Positions 1-9,273 are shown, counted from the first letter of the stretch. The stretch: 43,918 nucleotides of DNA from an uncultured beta proteobacterium (GCA_903830985.1 CAIKVZ010000328.1:1-43918), one strand, 5' to 3'. A program made the numbers and translations. The notes: generated by a model from the letters alone, not told the origin.

Positions 1-266
1 ACGTCGGTGCCGGTAACCCCCTCGGCCAACAGTCTGGCGACCAGGTGCTTGAGCATGACGGTCTTGCCCACGCGCCGGGGTCCGATGAGCACCACGGCAC
101 GGCGCACCGAAGTGTCGATGGTCAGATTTGCAAACTGAGTGAAGTAGGCTCGACGTGGCCAAGACGACTCCTCGGCGTCGATACCCTGTCCCCCCCTCCA
201 CCAAGGGTTGTCCGTGGAAAGGCGGCGCTGAACATCTTGCAAGGGGATTTCGAGGCGCGTTGCCAT
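1..266 (-). CDS. AAA/DUF4143-type ATPase, N-terminal part (runs off window start)
   Basis: Reading the minus strand from the ATG at 266 gives 88 codons that remain open to the window edge. The protein begins MATRLEIPLQDVQRRL and carries a Walker A loop, GPRRVGKT, at about residues 62-69, preceded by a hydrophobic beta strand (AVVLI). This is the usual N-terminal layout of AAA ATPases with a C-terminal DUF4143 domain: a short arm, then the P-loop at about residue 60. The biological role of these ATPases is not established. The gene is divergent from a second member of the same superfamily at 743. The start was chosen because it gives the expected distance to the P-loop; the upstream GAAGCGG is only a weak ribosome site. 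The DUF4143 half lies outside the window, so the family call rests on the P-loop region only. Confidence 0.75.
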   Translation of the reverse strand, partial: MATRLEIPLQDVQRRLSTDNPWWRGGQGIDAEESSWPRRAYFTQFANLTIDTSVRRAVVLIGPRRVGKTVMLKHLVARLLAEGVTGTD

Positions 267-742
267 AAGCCGCTTCTAGGAAGTCTAAAACGTCACTTTA
301 AGCTAGAACAACAAAGCCTAGTTGAACATTTGCTGATTTTTTCAATCTTTTCAAGGACTTGTGGCGTCGCAGTCAAATTTTCTCGCCGGTGAGGTTCAAG
401 GCTTCAGGCAATTGGATCTCCAAGGAACTGAGGCGAGTAGCCATTCACTTGTCACCACAAATCTGAGGTGCATTCGACGTTGGAATTGGACAAGTCTGCC
501 TCACCTTAACCGAGGCAGTCAGGCTGCTCGGGGCCTAAAAACAGCCGTGTGCCTGTGCCTTGGCTGTGCCCAGATTTTCGTCGACCAACTCAAAAGAACC
601 TGGCTATGACCTTGCAATAGGGCGTTAATCGCTGCTTTTCAGGGCATTTTGCGTGTCGCCGCTCTTGCCTCGGATGTTTGCTGGATACAAACTATCGATC
701 GTTAAGCTTGCAAAATTAACGAATAAAGTTAAAATTACTCGA
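267..742. other. Intergenic region between divergent ATPase genes
   Basis: This 476-base stretch separates the two divergent ATPase genes. I see no convincing gene in it: the open frames in it show no recognisable domain and no good ribosome site. It holds a small inverted repeat (CTGCCTC at 496-502, GAGGCAG at 512-518). Its last 70 bases are AT-rich, as expected for the promoter of the gene at 743. Confidence 0.6.
700..732. promoter_or_regulatory. Overlapping GTTAA/TTAAC inverted repeats, possible operator
   Basis: CGTTAA (700-705) is inverted as TTAACG (716-721), and TTAAC (716-720) is inverted again as GTTAA (728-732). Three half-sites therefore lie in AT-rich DNA directly before the ATG at 743. 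The position fits a promoter-overlapping operator. The binding protein is unknown. Confidence 0.35.
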
Positions 743-1915
743 ATGCTTTCACGCCAAACTGAAACAATCGTTCGCCAGAAGTTGCTGCAAACACCGGCAG
801 TCGTTCTGCTTGGCCCGCGTCAAGTGGGGAAGACCACTCTGGCAAAACAGATTGCCGCCAACTGGCCGGGCGGGGCGGTTTACCTGGACCTTGAGCGGCC
901 GGCAGACCGACTCAGGCTGCAAGACGCCGACGCCTACCTGCGCGCTCAGCGGGGCAAGTTGGTCATCATGGATGAGATTCACCGTGCGCCGGATGTGTTT
1001 GAAGTCCTGCGCGGCATCATCGACGACAACCGTCAAGAGGGTCTGCGCAGTGGCCAGTTCCTGCTGCTGGGCTCGGCCGCGTTGGATCTGATGCGCCAGT
1101 CCAGTGAAACCTTGGCCGGGCGCGTGGCCTATCTGGACATTGCCCCGCTCAACGTCCTGGAGGCCGCGCCTGCCGGCATCAAGGACGCGGATCTGTGGGT
1201 GCGCGGCGGGTTCCCCGACAGTTTGCTGGCCAGCAACGATACCCAGAGCCTGGACTGGAGACGCGACTTCATTCGCAGTTACCTCGAGCGCGATGTTCCA
1301 ATGTTCGCGCCGCGCTTGCCGGCGGAGACGATCGGCCGGCTGTGGACGATGATCGCCCACCAGCAGGGCAGTTTGCTCAACCAGGCCCGCATTGCCGGCG
1401 CGCTGGGGGTGGCCAATCCAACCATCGACCGCTACATCGATTTGCTCGTCGATCTCCAACTGGTTCGGCGCCTGCGTCCTTGGGGTGGCAATATCGGCAA
1501 GCGTCTGGTCAAGTCGCCCAAGGCCTATGTGAGGGATAGCGGAATCCTGCACGGACTTTTGGAATTGGAAACCTTGAACGACCTGCTGGGCCACCCGGTG
1601 TGCGGACTGAGTTTTGAGGGCCATTGCATCGAAAACCTGATTCAGGCGGCAGGAAGCCGACGTGTCCCGTACTTCTACCGAACGCAAGCCGGCGCCGAAA
1701 TCGACCTCTTGTTTGAAAAGGGCGGAATCCCGGAAATCGCCATCGAGATCAAACGCTCGACCGCGCCGAGTCCGGAGCGAGGATTTGCGCTGGCTTGCGA
1801 CGATCTGAAAATCGCGCAACGCTATGTCGTCTACCCGGGAACTGAACGGTTTCCCCTGCGCCATGGGGCACAGGCGATTGGCTTGCAGGAATTGGCGACC
1901 TTGCTGCGACCATGA
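743..1915 (+). CDS. AAA ATPase with DUF4143 domain
   Basis: A 390-residue P-loop ATPase. Walker A is GPRQVGKT at residues 24-31 and Walker B is KLVIMDEIH at about 72-80. A conserved LLLGSAAL strand follows near residue 110, as in sensor-1 strands of AAA proteins. The C-terminal half matches the DUF4143 layout and ends with EIDLLF followed by IEIKRS, the acidic/E-x-K pattern resembling PD-(D/E)xK nuclease folds that is common in this family. The frame is open from a GTG at 653, but the ATG at 743 is preferred: it gives the usual family length and lies just after the AT-rich promoter-like DNA, although no strong ribosome site is visible. Members are widespread, often in variable regions, and their physiological role is unknown. 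The neighbour at 1-266 is a divergent relative. Confidence 0.8.
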   Translation: MLSRQTETIVRQKLLQTPAVVLLGPRQVGKTTLAKQIAANWPGGAVYLDLERPADRLRLQDADAYLRAQRGKLVIMDEIHRAPDVFEVLRGIIDDNRQEGLRSGQFLLLGSAALDLMRQSSETLAGRVAYLDIAPLNVLEAAPAGIKDADLWVRGGFPDSLLASNDTQSLDWRRDFIRSYLERDVPMFAPRLPAETIGRLWTMIAHQQGSLLNQARIAGALGVANPTIDRYIDLLVDLQLVRRLRPWGGNIGKRLVKSPKAYVRDSGILHGLLELETLNDLLGHPVCGLSFEGHCIENLIQAAGSRRVPYFYRTQAGAEIDLLFEKGGIPEIAIEIKRSTAPSPERGFALACDDLKIAQRYVVYPGTERFPLRHGAQAIGLQELATLLRP

Positions 1916-2075
1916 GAGAAGCTCGGTTGGTCTTGGGGTAAAAGATGATTTCGCCGCCGTGATGGACTCGCAGCACAGATTCCACCCATCCAAGGCCCAA
2001 GGCGCTCGGGCAGGCTTGCAGGCCTACCCCAATTCTGGCGAAGCTTCGGATGCGAAATCTCCATTGCCCATATGC

Positions 2076-2108
2076 AAAAAAAGCCCCCGGTCTTTCGACC
2101 GGGGGCTT
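2076..2108 (-). terminator. Rho-independent terminator of the small membrane protein gene, copy 1
   Basis: On the minus strand a perfect GC-rich stem (AAGCCCCCGGTC / GACCGGGGGCTT) with a GAAA loop is followed by a run of T residues (the A tract at 2076-2082 on the plus strand). It lies 18 bases beyond the stop of the gene at 2126-2506. Confidence 0.85.
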
Positions 2109-2125
2109 CAAGTGACGGGGGTGGG

Positions 2126-2506
2126 TCAGGCGGCTTGTTTGGCCTGATAGGCCTGGTAGCCGATCCTGGCGATCATCGCGATGCCGAAGAAAGGCATCAG
2201 CACCGCGTAGACCAGTCCGATGAACGGGGCCAAGGCGAACAGGGCAATCTTGCGGGTGGCGATCAGGGCCTGGTAGGCAGCCGGGTTTTTCACCAGCGCC
2301 TTGCCGCCAATGACGGCCATCATGCCCAGGCCGACGAAGGGCAGCAGCATGGCGTAAACCAGACCAATGAACGGTGCAGCGAGGAACAGCGCAATGTTCA
2401 TGGCACGCCGTGCAAAGGTGCGCAAAGCGGCTTCGGTGGGGACAAGTCGGCCGACTTCCATTTCGGGGTAAGCGATTTGGCCGGCGGTGCGAAGGGTGGC
2501 AGTCAT
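2126..2506 (-). CDS. Small hydrophobic membrane protein with two copies of a repeated module, copy 1
   Basis: A 126-residue protein that I do not recognise by name. After a polar N-terminus (residues 1-35) it has two similar hydrophobic modules, about residues 36-69 and 86-118. Each carries IALF-x-x-APFIGLVYA-x-x-x-PF-x-G-I/L followed by a basic or glycine-rich turn. The paired prolines and glycines suggest bent or hairpin-like membrane segments. The start was set at the ATG at 2506, not at the longer frame, because a good GGGAG ribosome site lies 7 bases upstream and the copy at 4041-4424 starts identically. One further copy of the module is fused to the receiver domain of the response regulator at 11465-12040. 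A sigma-54-type promoter precedes it and a strong terminator follows, so it is probably transcribed alone. Function is unknown; membrane location is inferred from hydrophobicity. Confidence 0.8.
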   Translation of the reverse strand: MTATLRTAGQIAYPEMEVGRLVPTEAALRTFARRAMNIALFLAAPFIGLVYAMLLPFVGLGMMAVIGGKALVKNPAAYQALIATRKIALFALAPFIGLVYAVLMPFFGIAMIARIGYQAYQAKQAA

Positions 2507-2552
2507 GATGTTTCTCCCAGTGTGTTCATTTGCTTCAGATGAGTTAACCAAT

Positions 2553-2567
2553 GCATAGCCCGTGCCA
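2553..2567 (-). promoter_or_regulatory. Sigma-54 (-24/-12) promoter, copy 1
   Basis: The minus strand reads TGGCACGGGCTATGC. It matches the sigma-54 consensus TGGCACG-N4-TTGC at all but one position, with invariant GG and GC at correct spacing. The predicted start of transcription is near 2541, giving a 35-base leader to the ATG at 2506. The same sequence recurs before the second copy. Confidence 0.8.
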
Positions 2568-2596
2568 ATTTTTTAAAAAACATAAATAGTCAATTG

Positions 2597-2609
2597 AATC
2601 AATGGTTTG
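2597..2609 (+). promoter_or_regulatory. IHF consensus site next to sigma-54 promoter, copy 1
   Basis: AATCAATGGTTTG fits the IHF consensus WATCAA-N4-TTR at every position. The associated ATTGA/TCAAT palindrome is centred about 32 bp upstream of the -24 GG. Equivalent sites occur at the same distance in the other two sigma-54 promoters of the window. IHF bending between an activator and a -24/-12 promoter is well established for this promoter class. Confidence 0.6.
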
Positions 2610-2658
2610 AGAGTTTTCCTGGCCGCAGGCGAATCTCTGGGGCACGCGAAACGTTTCT

Positions 2659-2763
2659 GGATGTACATTTTTCTCAGACAGGTCCGTTCTGTGAAATCTG
2701 GAATCCTCAGCAAAATCAAGGCATTGCGGAGATATCCCGGGAAATATTTTTTTCAGGCGGCAG
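2659..2763 (-). promoter_or_regulatory. Candidate upstream activator sites, copy 1
   Basis: Two related boxes lie about 80 bp apart: ATGTACATTTTTCTCAGACAG (in 2659-2682) and AAATATTTTTTTCAGGCGG (in 2741-2763). A second perfect IHF consensus, AATCAAGGCATTG, lies between them at 2714-2726. The boxes resemble those upstream of the second copy and of the response-regulator gene at 12535. They sit roughly 130 and 210 bp upstream of the predicted start, where NtrC-type activators usually bind. The 2568-2845 stretch holds no gene. Confidence 0.45.
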
Positions 2764-2845
2764 ATATTTCCGCAAAGAACGGGTCAAGCGTGCATCCTGA
2801 CTGGGGCCGTTCCGCACCCGCCATGCCGTTGACAGCCGATGGACC

Positions 2846-3886
2846 TCAGCGCGTCAGCAGTGCCGCCAAAACGCCGGCTGCGTGCAGGCACTGCGTCCGG
2901 TCTACATCCAGATGGGTGACAGCGCGTACGGTGCGTGGGCCGAAGGCGTTGACCAGCACGCCGCGCTCACGTGCCAGCGTGCTCAAGTTCTGGGCATCCA
3001 GCGGCAGCGCCGCCGGAATGTGGAAGACGACGATGTTGGTCTGCACCGTACTCAGGTCCAGTTGGATCGGCGCGCCGGCCAGCAGCTGTTCAGCGAACGC
3101 ACGCGCGTTGGCGTGGTCCTCGGGCAGGCGCTCAAGGTGGTGGTCGATGGCGTGCAGCGCAGCGGCGCTGAAGATGCCGTTCTGACGCATCGCGCCACCC
3201 ATGCGGCGGCGATGCCGGTCGGCCGCGGCAATCAGCGCCTTCGACCCGGCCAGCAGTGAGCCACCGGGCGCGCCCAGGCCCTTGCTGAAGGCCACGGCCA
3301 CCAGGTCAAACGGCGCAGCCAGCGTGTCCAGTGCGATGCCGCTGGCGGCACTGGCGTTCCACAAGCGTGCGCCATCGAGAAAGGTCGCCAGACCCAACTC
3401 GCGCGCCACAGCGCAGACACTCAGCACAACATCCTGCGGCACCACCACACCACCGGCGCGGTTGTGTGTGTTCTCGATCTCTACCAGCGTCGTGGTCGGA
3501 AAGATGGCAAAGTTTCGCGGCTTGGTGGCGCAGCGCAGTTCGTCGGCGCTGAACACACCGTCCTGCCCGATTTCATGGATTTGCACACCCGCGTTGGCCG
3601 CCGCGCCACCCAGTTCGTGCCAGGCGGCGTGCGACTCGCGACAGGCCACCACCTCGTCTCCCGGGCGCGTCAGCGTGCGCAAGGCCACCTGATTGGCCAT
3701 GGTGCCGGTGGGCAGCCACAGCGCAGCCTCCTTGCCCAGCATCTCCGCCATGCGTGCCTGAAGGCGATTCGTGCTGGGGTCTTCCCCGTATTGGTCGTCC
3801 CCTACGGGCGCGGCGGCCATGACCGCGCGCATGGCGTCGGTGGGTCGGGTGACGGTATCGGAGCGAAGGTCGATCGGTGCGGTCAT
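2846..3886 (-). CDS. ltaE: Low-specificity L-threonine aldolase
   Basis: A 346-residue PLP enzyme that cleaves threonine and allo-threonine to glycine and acetaldehyde in the cytoplasm. The N-terminus IDLRSDTVTRPT and the block GDDQYGEDPSTN are hallmarks of the family. DGARLWNA and the lysine-bearing block AVAFSKGLGAPGG (K202, the likely Schiff-base lysine) complete the fold-type I core. The start at 3886 was preferred to an in-frame ATG at 3943 because homologues begin with this IDLRSDT block directly after a few residues. The gene lies on the same strand as the two copies of the small membrane protein that flank it. It has no visible link to them in function and may simply have been trapped between the duplicated cassettes. 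No strong ribosome site or own promoter is obvious. Confidence 0.92.
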   Translation of the reverse strand: MTAPIDLRSDTVTRPTDAMRAVMAAAPVGDDQYGEDPSTNRLQARMAEMLGKEAALWLPTGTMANQVALRTLTRPGDEVVACRESHAAWHELGGAAANAGVQIHEIGQDGVFSADELRCATKPRNFAIFPTTTLVEIENTHNRAGGVVVPQDVVLSVCAVARELGLATFLDGARLWNASAASGIALDTLAAPFDLVAVAFSKGLGAPGGSLLAGSKALIAAADRHRRRMGGAMRQNGIFSAAALHAIDHHLERLPEDHANARAFAEQLLAGAPIQLDLSTVQTNIVVFHIPAALPLDAQNLSTLARERGVLVNAFGPRTVRAVTHLDVDRTQCLHAAGVLAALLTR

Positions 3887-3994
3887 GATGGCCAGTGGGT
3901 GGACGACGAAGCCGTCAAGTATGCCCCTGCCGGGCGTCCACACTGCGCTATGTTCGATCAGCCCCCGGCGATCGTGCTGCTGCCTGGACAGGCC

Positions 3995-4024
3995 AAAAAA
4001 AACCCGGTCTCATGACCGGGGGCT
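3995..4024 (-). terminator. Rho-independent terminator of the small membrane protein gene, copy 2
   Basis: On the minus strand CCCGGTC-atga-GACCGGG forms a hairpin followed by a run of eight T residues (A tract at 3995-4002). It lies just after the stop of the gene at 4041-4424 and is a diverged version of the terminator at 2076-2108. Confidence 0.8.
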
Positions 4025-4040
4025 TTGGGAGGAGGGGCGC

Positions 4041-4424
4041 TCAGGCAACTTGTTTGGGAGCCCGATAAGCCTTGTAGCCGATCCTGGCGATCATCACGAT
4101 GCCGAAGAAGGGCATCAGCACCGCGTAGACCAGTCCGATGAACGGGGCCAAGGCGAGCAGGGCGATCTTGCGGGCGGCGATCAGGGCCTGGTAGGCAGCC
4201 GGGTTTTTCACCAGAGCCTTGCCGCCAATGACGGCCATCATGCCAAGGCCGACGAAGGGCAGCAGCATGGCGTAAACCAGACCGATGAACGGTGCAGCGA
4301 GGAACAGCGCAATGTTCATGGCACGCCGTGCAAAGGTGCGCAAGGTGGCTTCGGTGGGGACAAGGCGGCCGAGTTCCATTTCGGGGTAGGCGATTTGGCC
4401 GGCGGTGCGAAGGGTGGCGGTCAT
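4041..4424 (-). CDS. Small hydrophobic membrane protein with two copies of a repeated module, copy 2
   Basis: A 127-residue protein that differs from the 126-residue product of 2126-2506 at only about ten positions, most of them in the last third. It has the same two APFIGLVYA/PF-x-G modules separated by a KNPAAYQAL linker. The start at 4424 has an AGGAG ribosome site 7 bases upstream. A sigma-54-type promoter lies 47 bases before it and a terminator follows the stop. It is probably a single-gene transcript under the same control as its paralogue. Function is unknown. The conserved N-terminus with MTATLRTAGQIAYPEME shows that the two copies have kept more than the hydrophobic parts. The near-identity could reflect a recent duplication or ongoing conversion between the copies. 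Confidence 0.8.
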   Translation of the reverse strand: MTATLRTAGQIAYPEMELGRLVPTEATLRTFARRAMNIALFLAAPFIGLVYAMLLPFVGLGMMAVIGGKALVKNPAAYQALIAARKIALLALAPFIGLVYAVLMPFFGIVMIARIGYKAYRAPKQVA

Positions 4425-4470
4425 GATGTTTCTCCTAATAGCTTCATTTGTTTCAGATGAAGAACATTAA

Positions 4471-4485
4471 GCATAGCCCGTGCCA
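4471..4485 (-). promoter_or_regulatory. Sigma-54 (-24/-12) promoter, copy 2
   Basis: The minus strand reads TGGCACGGGCTATGC, identical to the element at 2553-2567, with GG and GC at the -24/-12 spacing. The predicted start is near 4459. It has been kept unchanged while surrounding bases diverged between the two cassettes, which supports function. Confidence 0.8.
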
Positions 4486-4514
4486 ATTTCCATAAATCAA
4501 AAGATCTTCAATTA

Positions 4515-4527
4515 AATCAATGGCTTA
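4515..4527 (+). promoter_or_regulatory. IHF consensus site next to sigma-54 promoter, copy 2
   Basis: AATCAATGGCTTA matches WATCAA-N4-TTR completely and holds the same place relative to the -24 element as the site at 2597-2609. Confidence 0.6.
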
Positions 4528-4577
4528 GTAACTTTCTTCGAGCGTTTGCGGAGTGTCTGGCGTTGTTTTATGGGCCT

Positions 4578-4680
4578 GGATGTATATATATTTCAGGCAG
4601 TCATCGCCAATGACTTGAAAAAAATCGCAATGAAATCAAGACGTTGCAGAAATTTCGCCGCGAATACTTTTTTCAGGCAG
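4578..4680 (-). promoter_or_regulatory. Candidate upstream activator sites, copy 2
   Basis: Boxes ATGTATATATATTTCAGGCAG (4580-4600) and GAATACTTTTTTCAGGCAG (4662-4680) flank a perfect IHF consensus, AATCAAGACGTTG, at 4634-4646. Order and spacing match cassette 1. The 4486-4777 stretch contains no gene. Confidence 0.45.
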
Positions 4681-4777
4681 CATATAAGTCGGCGGGAACG
4701 GCTGCTTGCAAGCCTGCTGGCGGGCGCTATGAGGCCGGCCGTTCGTTTCGAGACGAGGGCACTGGCGATAATCCGCC

Positions 4778-5689
4778 ATGGACCGTAGAACCACGCTGGC
4801 CTCCCTGGCCGCCTTGCCCTTCGCCGCAACGACTTCGCTTGCCAGCGCCGCAACGCTGCCTGTGCTGGAGGCGCTCAAAACCTCGCCCAGCATGCCGGTG
4901 CTGTTCCTCGGCCATGGCAGCCCCATGAACGCCATCGAGGACAACCCCTGGCGCAGCGCCTGGGCTGCAATGGGCCGCGAAATTCTGGCGCGCGCCGAGT
5001 CGCCGCAACTGATCCTTTGCATCTCGGCGCACTGGCTGACCCGCGGCGACTGGCAGATCACCGGCATGGCCCAGCCCAGGACGATTCACGACTTCGGCGG
5101 TTTCCCTCAGACCCTGTTCGACCAGCAGTACCCGGCGCCGGGTGCGCCGGCCGTGGCGCTGAAAATGGCCCAGGAATTGAAGTCGCCCGTGTCCGGCAGC
5201 GCACTGCGTGTCGACGTATCGGAGTGGGGCCTTGATCACGGAACCTGGTCGGTACTCAAGCCGATGTTTCCCAAAGCGGACATTCCCGTGCTGCAACTGA
5301 GCATGGACAGCAGTCGCCCGCCGGCCGAGCACTACGCACTGGGTCGGCAACTGCAGAGCCTGCGCCAGCGCGGTGTGCTGATCGTGGGCAGTGGCAACAT
5401 CGTGCACAACCTGCGCGCCGTGCAGCGCGACACCGCGCCGCATGTTGCCTACGACTGGGCCCGGGAGTTTGACGAGCGGGTGCAGGCGCAGATCAAGCAG
5501 GGCCAGCTGGACGCACTGCAGAACTTTCAGGCGCTCGGCGCCGTTGCCAAACAGGCCCATCCCACGCCCGAACATTACCTGCCCCTGCTGTATGCGGCAG
5601 GGGCGGCACGCACGACGGAAATGCCGCGCTTTTTCAACCTGGGCTTTCAGTCGGCGTCCATCTCCATGCGCTCAGTGCTGTGGGGCTGA
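4778..5689 (+). CDS. ygiD: LigB/DODA-type extradiol dioxygenase (4,5-DOPA dioxygenase family), with a leader
   Basis: A 303-residue class III extradiol ring-cleavage dioxygenase of the plant DODA/E. coli YgiD group, which opens catechol rings such as DOPA using a metal bound by histidines. The metal-site blocks are visible: LFLGHGSPMNAI near residue 45, CISAHWLTRG near 85, and EWGLDHGTWSVLKPMFP near 150. The end, FNLGFQSASISMRSV, is also typical. Compared with E. coli YgiD (about 270 residues, cytoplasmic) it carries about 30 extra N-terminal residues: MDRRTTLASLAALPFAA and then SLASA. This looks like a twin-arginine or Sec leader, so the enzyme may be periplasmic. The gene seems to stand alone; its upstream region is shared with the promoter area of the divergent small membrane protein gene. 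The natural substrate is uncertain. Confidence 0.85.
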   Translation: MDRRTTLASLAALPFAATTSLASAATLPVLEALKTSPSMPVLFLGHGSPMNAIEDNPWRSAWAAMGREILARAESPQLILCISAHWLTRGDWQITGMAQPRTIHDFGGFPQTLFDQQYPAPGAPAVALKMAQELKSPVSGSALRVDVSEWGLDHGTWSVLKPMFPKADIPVLQLSMDSSRPPAEHYALGRQLQSLRQRGVLIVGSGNIVHNLRAVQRDTAPHVAYDWAREFDERVQAQIKQGQLDALQNFQALGAVAKQAHPTPEHYLPLLYAAGAARTTEMPRFFNLGFQSASISMRSVLWG

Positions 5690-5773
5690 TCCGGGGCGTT
5701 TGTCGCTTCGACCGATAATTCGCTACGCCCTGTGTCGGCGCATGCCCCTGAATCCTAGCCATATCAAACATCC

Positions 5774-6031
5774 ATGACCGAAGCCATTCAACGTCCCGCC
5801 TTGCCGGACCACCTTTCCATCGACGCCAAAAGTCCGCATCACCTCGCCGCGGTGTTCGAGCATGACATCGGTATCCGGTTCAATGACAAGGAGCGCGCCG
5901 ATGTGGAGGAGTACTGCATCAGCGAACGCTGGATCAAGGTGCCCGCAGGCAAGGCACTGGACCGTAAGGGCAAGCCGCTGTTGATCAAGTTGAAAGGCAA
6001 GGTCGAGGCGTTTTACCGCGAGCCAGTCTGA
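5774..6031 (+). CDS. DUF3297 family protein
   Basis: An 85-residue cytoplasmic protein matching the conserved proteobacterial DUF3297 family. Features are an N-terminal PDHLSID-x-KSPHH block, a central IGIRFNDKERADVEEYC segment and a C-terminal GKPLLIKLKGKVEAFY strand pair. Length is normal for the family. The function of the family is not known. It follows the ygiD-like gene after 84 bases and could be cotranscribed with it; no terminator is seen between them. No strong ribosome site precedes the ATG. Confidence 0.85.
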   Translation: MTEAIQRPALPDHLSIDAKSPHHLAAVFEHDIGIRFNDKERADVEEYCISERWIKVPAGKALDRKGKPLLIKLKGKVEAFYREPV

Positions 6032-6220
6032 TCACGTGCTGGGTCGGCGATCCGTGTACGGTTGACCGGGCGCAAGACGCGCTCAAATGCCCTGTGTTAA
6101 GCGACGCACTGCCGGACCCTAAAGCGGAGTGACCAAGTTCGCGAGTGTCGTCAATTTGGCAATCGTCATCGCCGCTGCGGTGCGATAATCAGTCAGCGTC
6201 GGTCGGACTGACGCGCCCCC

Positions 6221-7848
6221 ATGCTCCCCAAACACATCCGGCTCAAAGTCAGTCTGTACCTGATCATCACGCTCTCGCTGGCGATGATGCTGTTCACCTT
6301 CCTCATCGTGCGGCACCAGCAACAGGACATGCTGGAACAGGCGGCCCGGCATGTGGTGCAAACCTCCGAAGTGATCGTCAAAAGCACGCGCTACGCGATG
6401 CTGTTGAACAAGCGCGACATCGCGGAAAAAATCATCGAAGACATCGGCAAGCAAAAAGGCATAGTGCGCGTTCGCGTCATCAACAAGGACGGCACGATCA
6501 TCCACTCCAACCGGCCGCAGGAAGTGGCTTACTCGGTGGACCAGCAGTCCGAGCCCTGCGTGAACTGCCACAAGACCAGCAAGCCTTTGGAGCAGGTGCC
6601 GGACGAAAAGCGCTGGCAGGTTTTCACGGCGCCCGACGGACGTCGGTTGCTGGGAACCATGGAAGCGATACGCAACGAGCCCTCCTGCTCATCCGCATCC
6701 TGCCATGAGCATCCAGCGAGCCAGAAGGTGCTGGGCATCGTGGACATCGCTTTTTCGCTGGACGAGATCGACGCTTCCATGCGCACGCACACCCTCTATA
6801 TCCTGGGCATCTCGCTGGGTTTCATCCTGCTTGTGGCGCTCAGCAGCGGCCTGCTGTTGCAGCGTCTGATCTACCTGCCGCTCAAGGATCTGGAATCGGG
6901 CGCCGAGAAGATCAGCCTGGGCGATCTGGAGCACAGCATCCCGGTGCGCAATAACGACGAATTCGGCCGTGTCGCAGGCTCCTTCAACCAGATGACGCTG
7001 GCGCTGAAGAAATCCATGGCCGAACTGCGCGAACTGGTGCAGACCCTGGAGTCGACGGTGGAGAAACGCACGCAGGAACTGCTCAAGGCCGAGGCCGAAG
7101 TGGCGCAGGGCGAGAAACTGGCGGCGGTCGGCCTGCTGGCCTCTGGCATCGCGCACGAGTTGAACAACCCGCTCACCGGCGTGCTGACCTTCACGTCCCT
7201 GCTGCGCAAGAAGATGGCGGCGGGAACCCCCGACGCGGAGGACCTGGACCTGGTGATCCGCGAGACCAAGCGTTGCGCCAGCATCATCCGGCGTCTGCTC
7301 GACTTTGCCCGCGAGAAGGTGCCGGTCAAGGGTTTCTTCAACCTGAACACGCTGATCGAGGACACGGTGCGTTTCATCGATCGGCCTGCGGCCCTGCAGC
7401 AGATCGAGATCCTGGCCGAACTCGACCCCGACCTGCCGCAGGTCTGGGGCGACGCGGATCTGATCAAGCAGGTCATCCTGAATATCCTGGTGAACGGGGA
7501 GCAGGCCATCGAGGGTCCTGGCAAGGTGGTGGTACAAAGTCGCAGGTACTTCGCGCCAGGCAATGCAGGCGCCGACGAGGCGCCGACGTCGATGGTGGAG
7601 ATCGCCATCCGGGACACGGGTTGCGGCATTCCTGAAGCCAACCTGCAGCGCATCTTCGATCCGTTCTTCACTTCAAAAGAAGTGGGCAAGGGAACCGGGC
7701 TGGGCCTGTCGGTCAGCTATGGCATTATCAAAGCCCACGGTGGGGTGATCAAGGTGGAAAGCGTGGTCGGCGTGGGCACGACCTTTCGCATCTTTCTTCC
7801 GGTCACTTCGCCATTCGATGAATCCGAAGCAGCCGCTGAAAGCCATCC

Positions 7849-7852
<4 letters not shown>
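6221..7852 (+). CDS. Sensor histidine kinase with periplasmic c-type haem motifs
   Basis: A 543-residue membrane kinase. TM1 is about residues 11-30 and TM2 about 191-213. The periplasmic domain between them contains CVNCH (113-117), a classic haem c attachment motif, and CSSASCH (156-162), a CX4CH variant. A HAMP domain (about 215-268) and a coiled coil lead to the dimerisation helix with GIAHELNNPLTG (phosphorylated His312). The catalytic domain has NILVNGEQAI (N box), DTGCGI, FFTSK and GTGLGLS. The kinase class is the one that pairs with NtrC-type regulators, and the next gene overlaps by ATGA. By analogy with haem-containing periplasmic sensors it should sense redox state, oxygen, nitric oxide or an electron acceptor; the signal is not shown by sequence. 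Neighbouring cytochrome genes support a respiratory role. Confidence 0.93.

Positions 7853-9273
<1,421 letters not shown>

Larger units (their letters stand above)
2076..2763 (-). repeat. Duplicated cassette, copy 1 (terminator, gene, sigma-54 promoter, upstream sites)
   Basis: This segment and 3995-4680 are direct, diverged copies of the same cassette. Each contains, in minus-strand reading order, two upstream T-tract boxes, two IHF-like sites, a -24/-12 promoter, a small membrane protein gene and a terminator. The coding parts are nearly identical. The upstream parts are more diverged but collinear, with conserved blocks at the promoter, at ATCAATGG and at TTTTTTCAGGC. The threonine aldolase gene lies between the copies. 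Confidence 0.8.
3995..4680 (-). repeat. Duplicated cassette, copy 2
   Basis: Second copy of the cassette described at 2076-2763, in the same orientation. Gene, promoter, IHF-like sites, T-tract boxes and terminator are in the same order and at the same spacing (the two upstream boxes are about 80 bp apart in both). The coding identity is much higher than that of the flanks, which implies selection on the protein or gene conversion. Confidence 0.8.

Noticed and set aside
496-518. Seven-bp hairpin CTGCCTC/GAGGCAG as a terminator
   Set aside because: No T run on either strand and no gene ends nearby.
361-609. Small open frame of 82 codons in the intergenic region
   Set aside because: No ribosome site, no domain, and composition unlike coding DNA of the window.
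749-1993. Minus-strand open frame of 414 codons opposite the DUF4143 ATPase
   Set aside because: The plus-strand protein has Walker A and B motifs and normal family length; the antisense product has no recognisable features.
6150-6170. Possible sigma-54 promoter before the histidine kinase (TTTGGCAATCGTC)
   Set aside because: The GC of the -12 element is absent at the required spacing.
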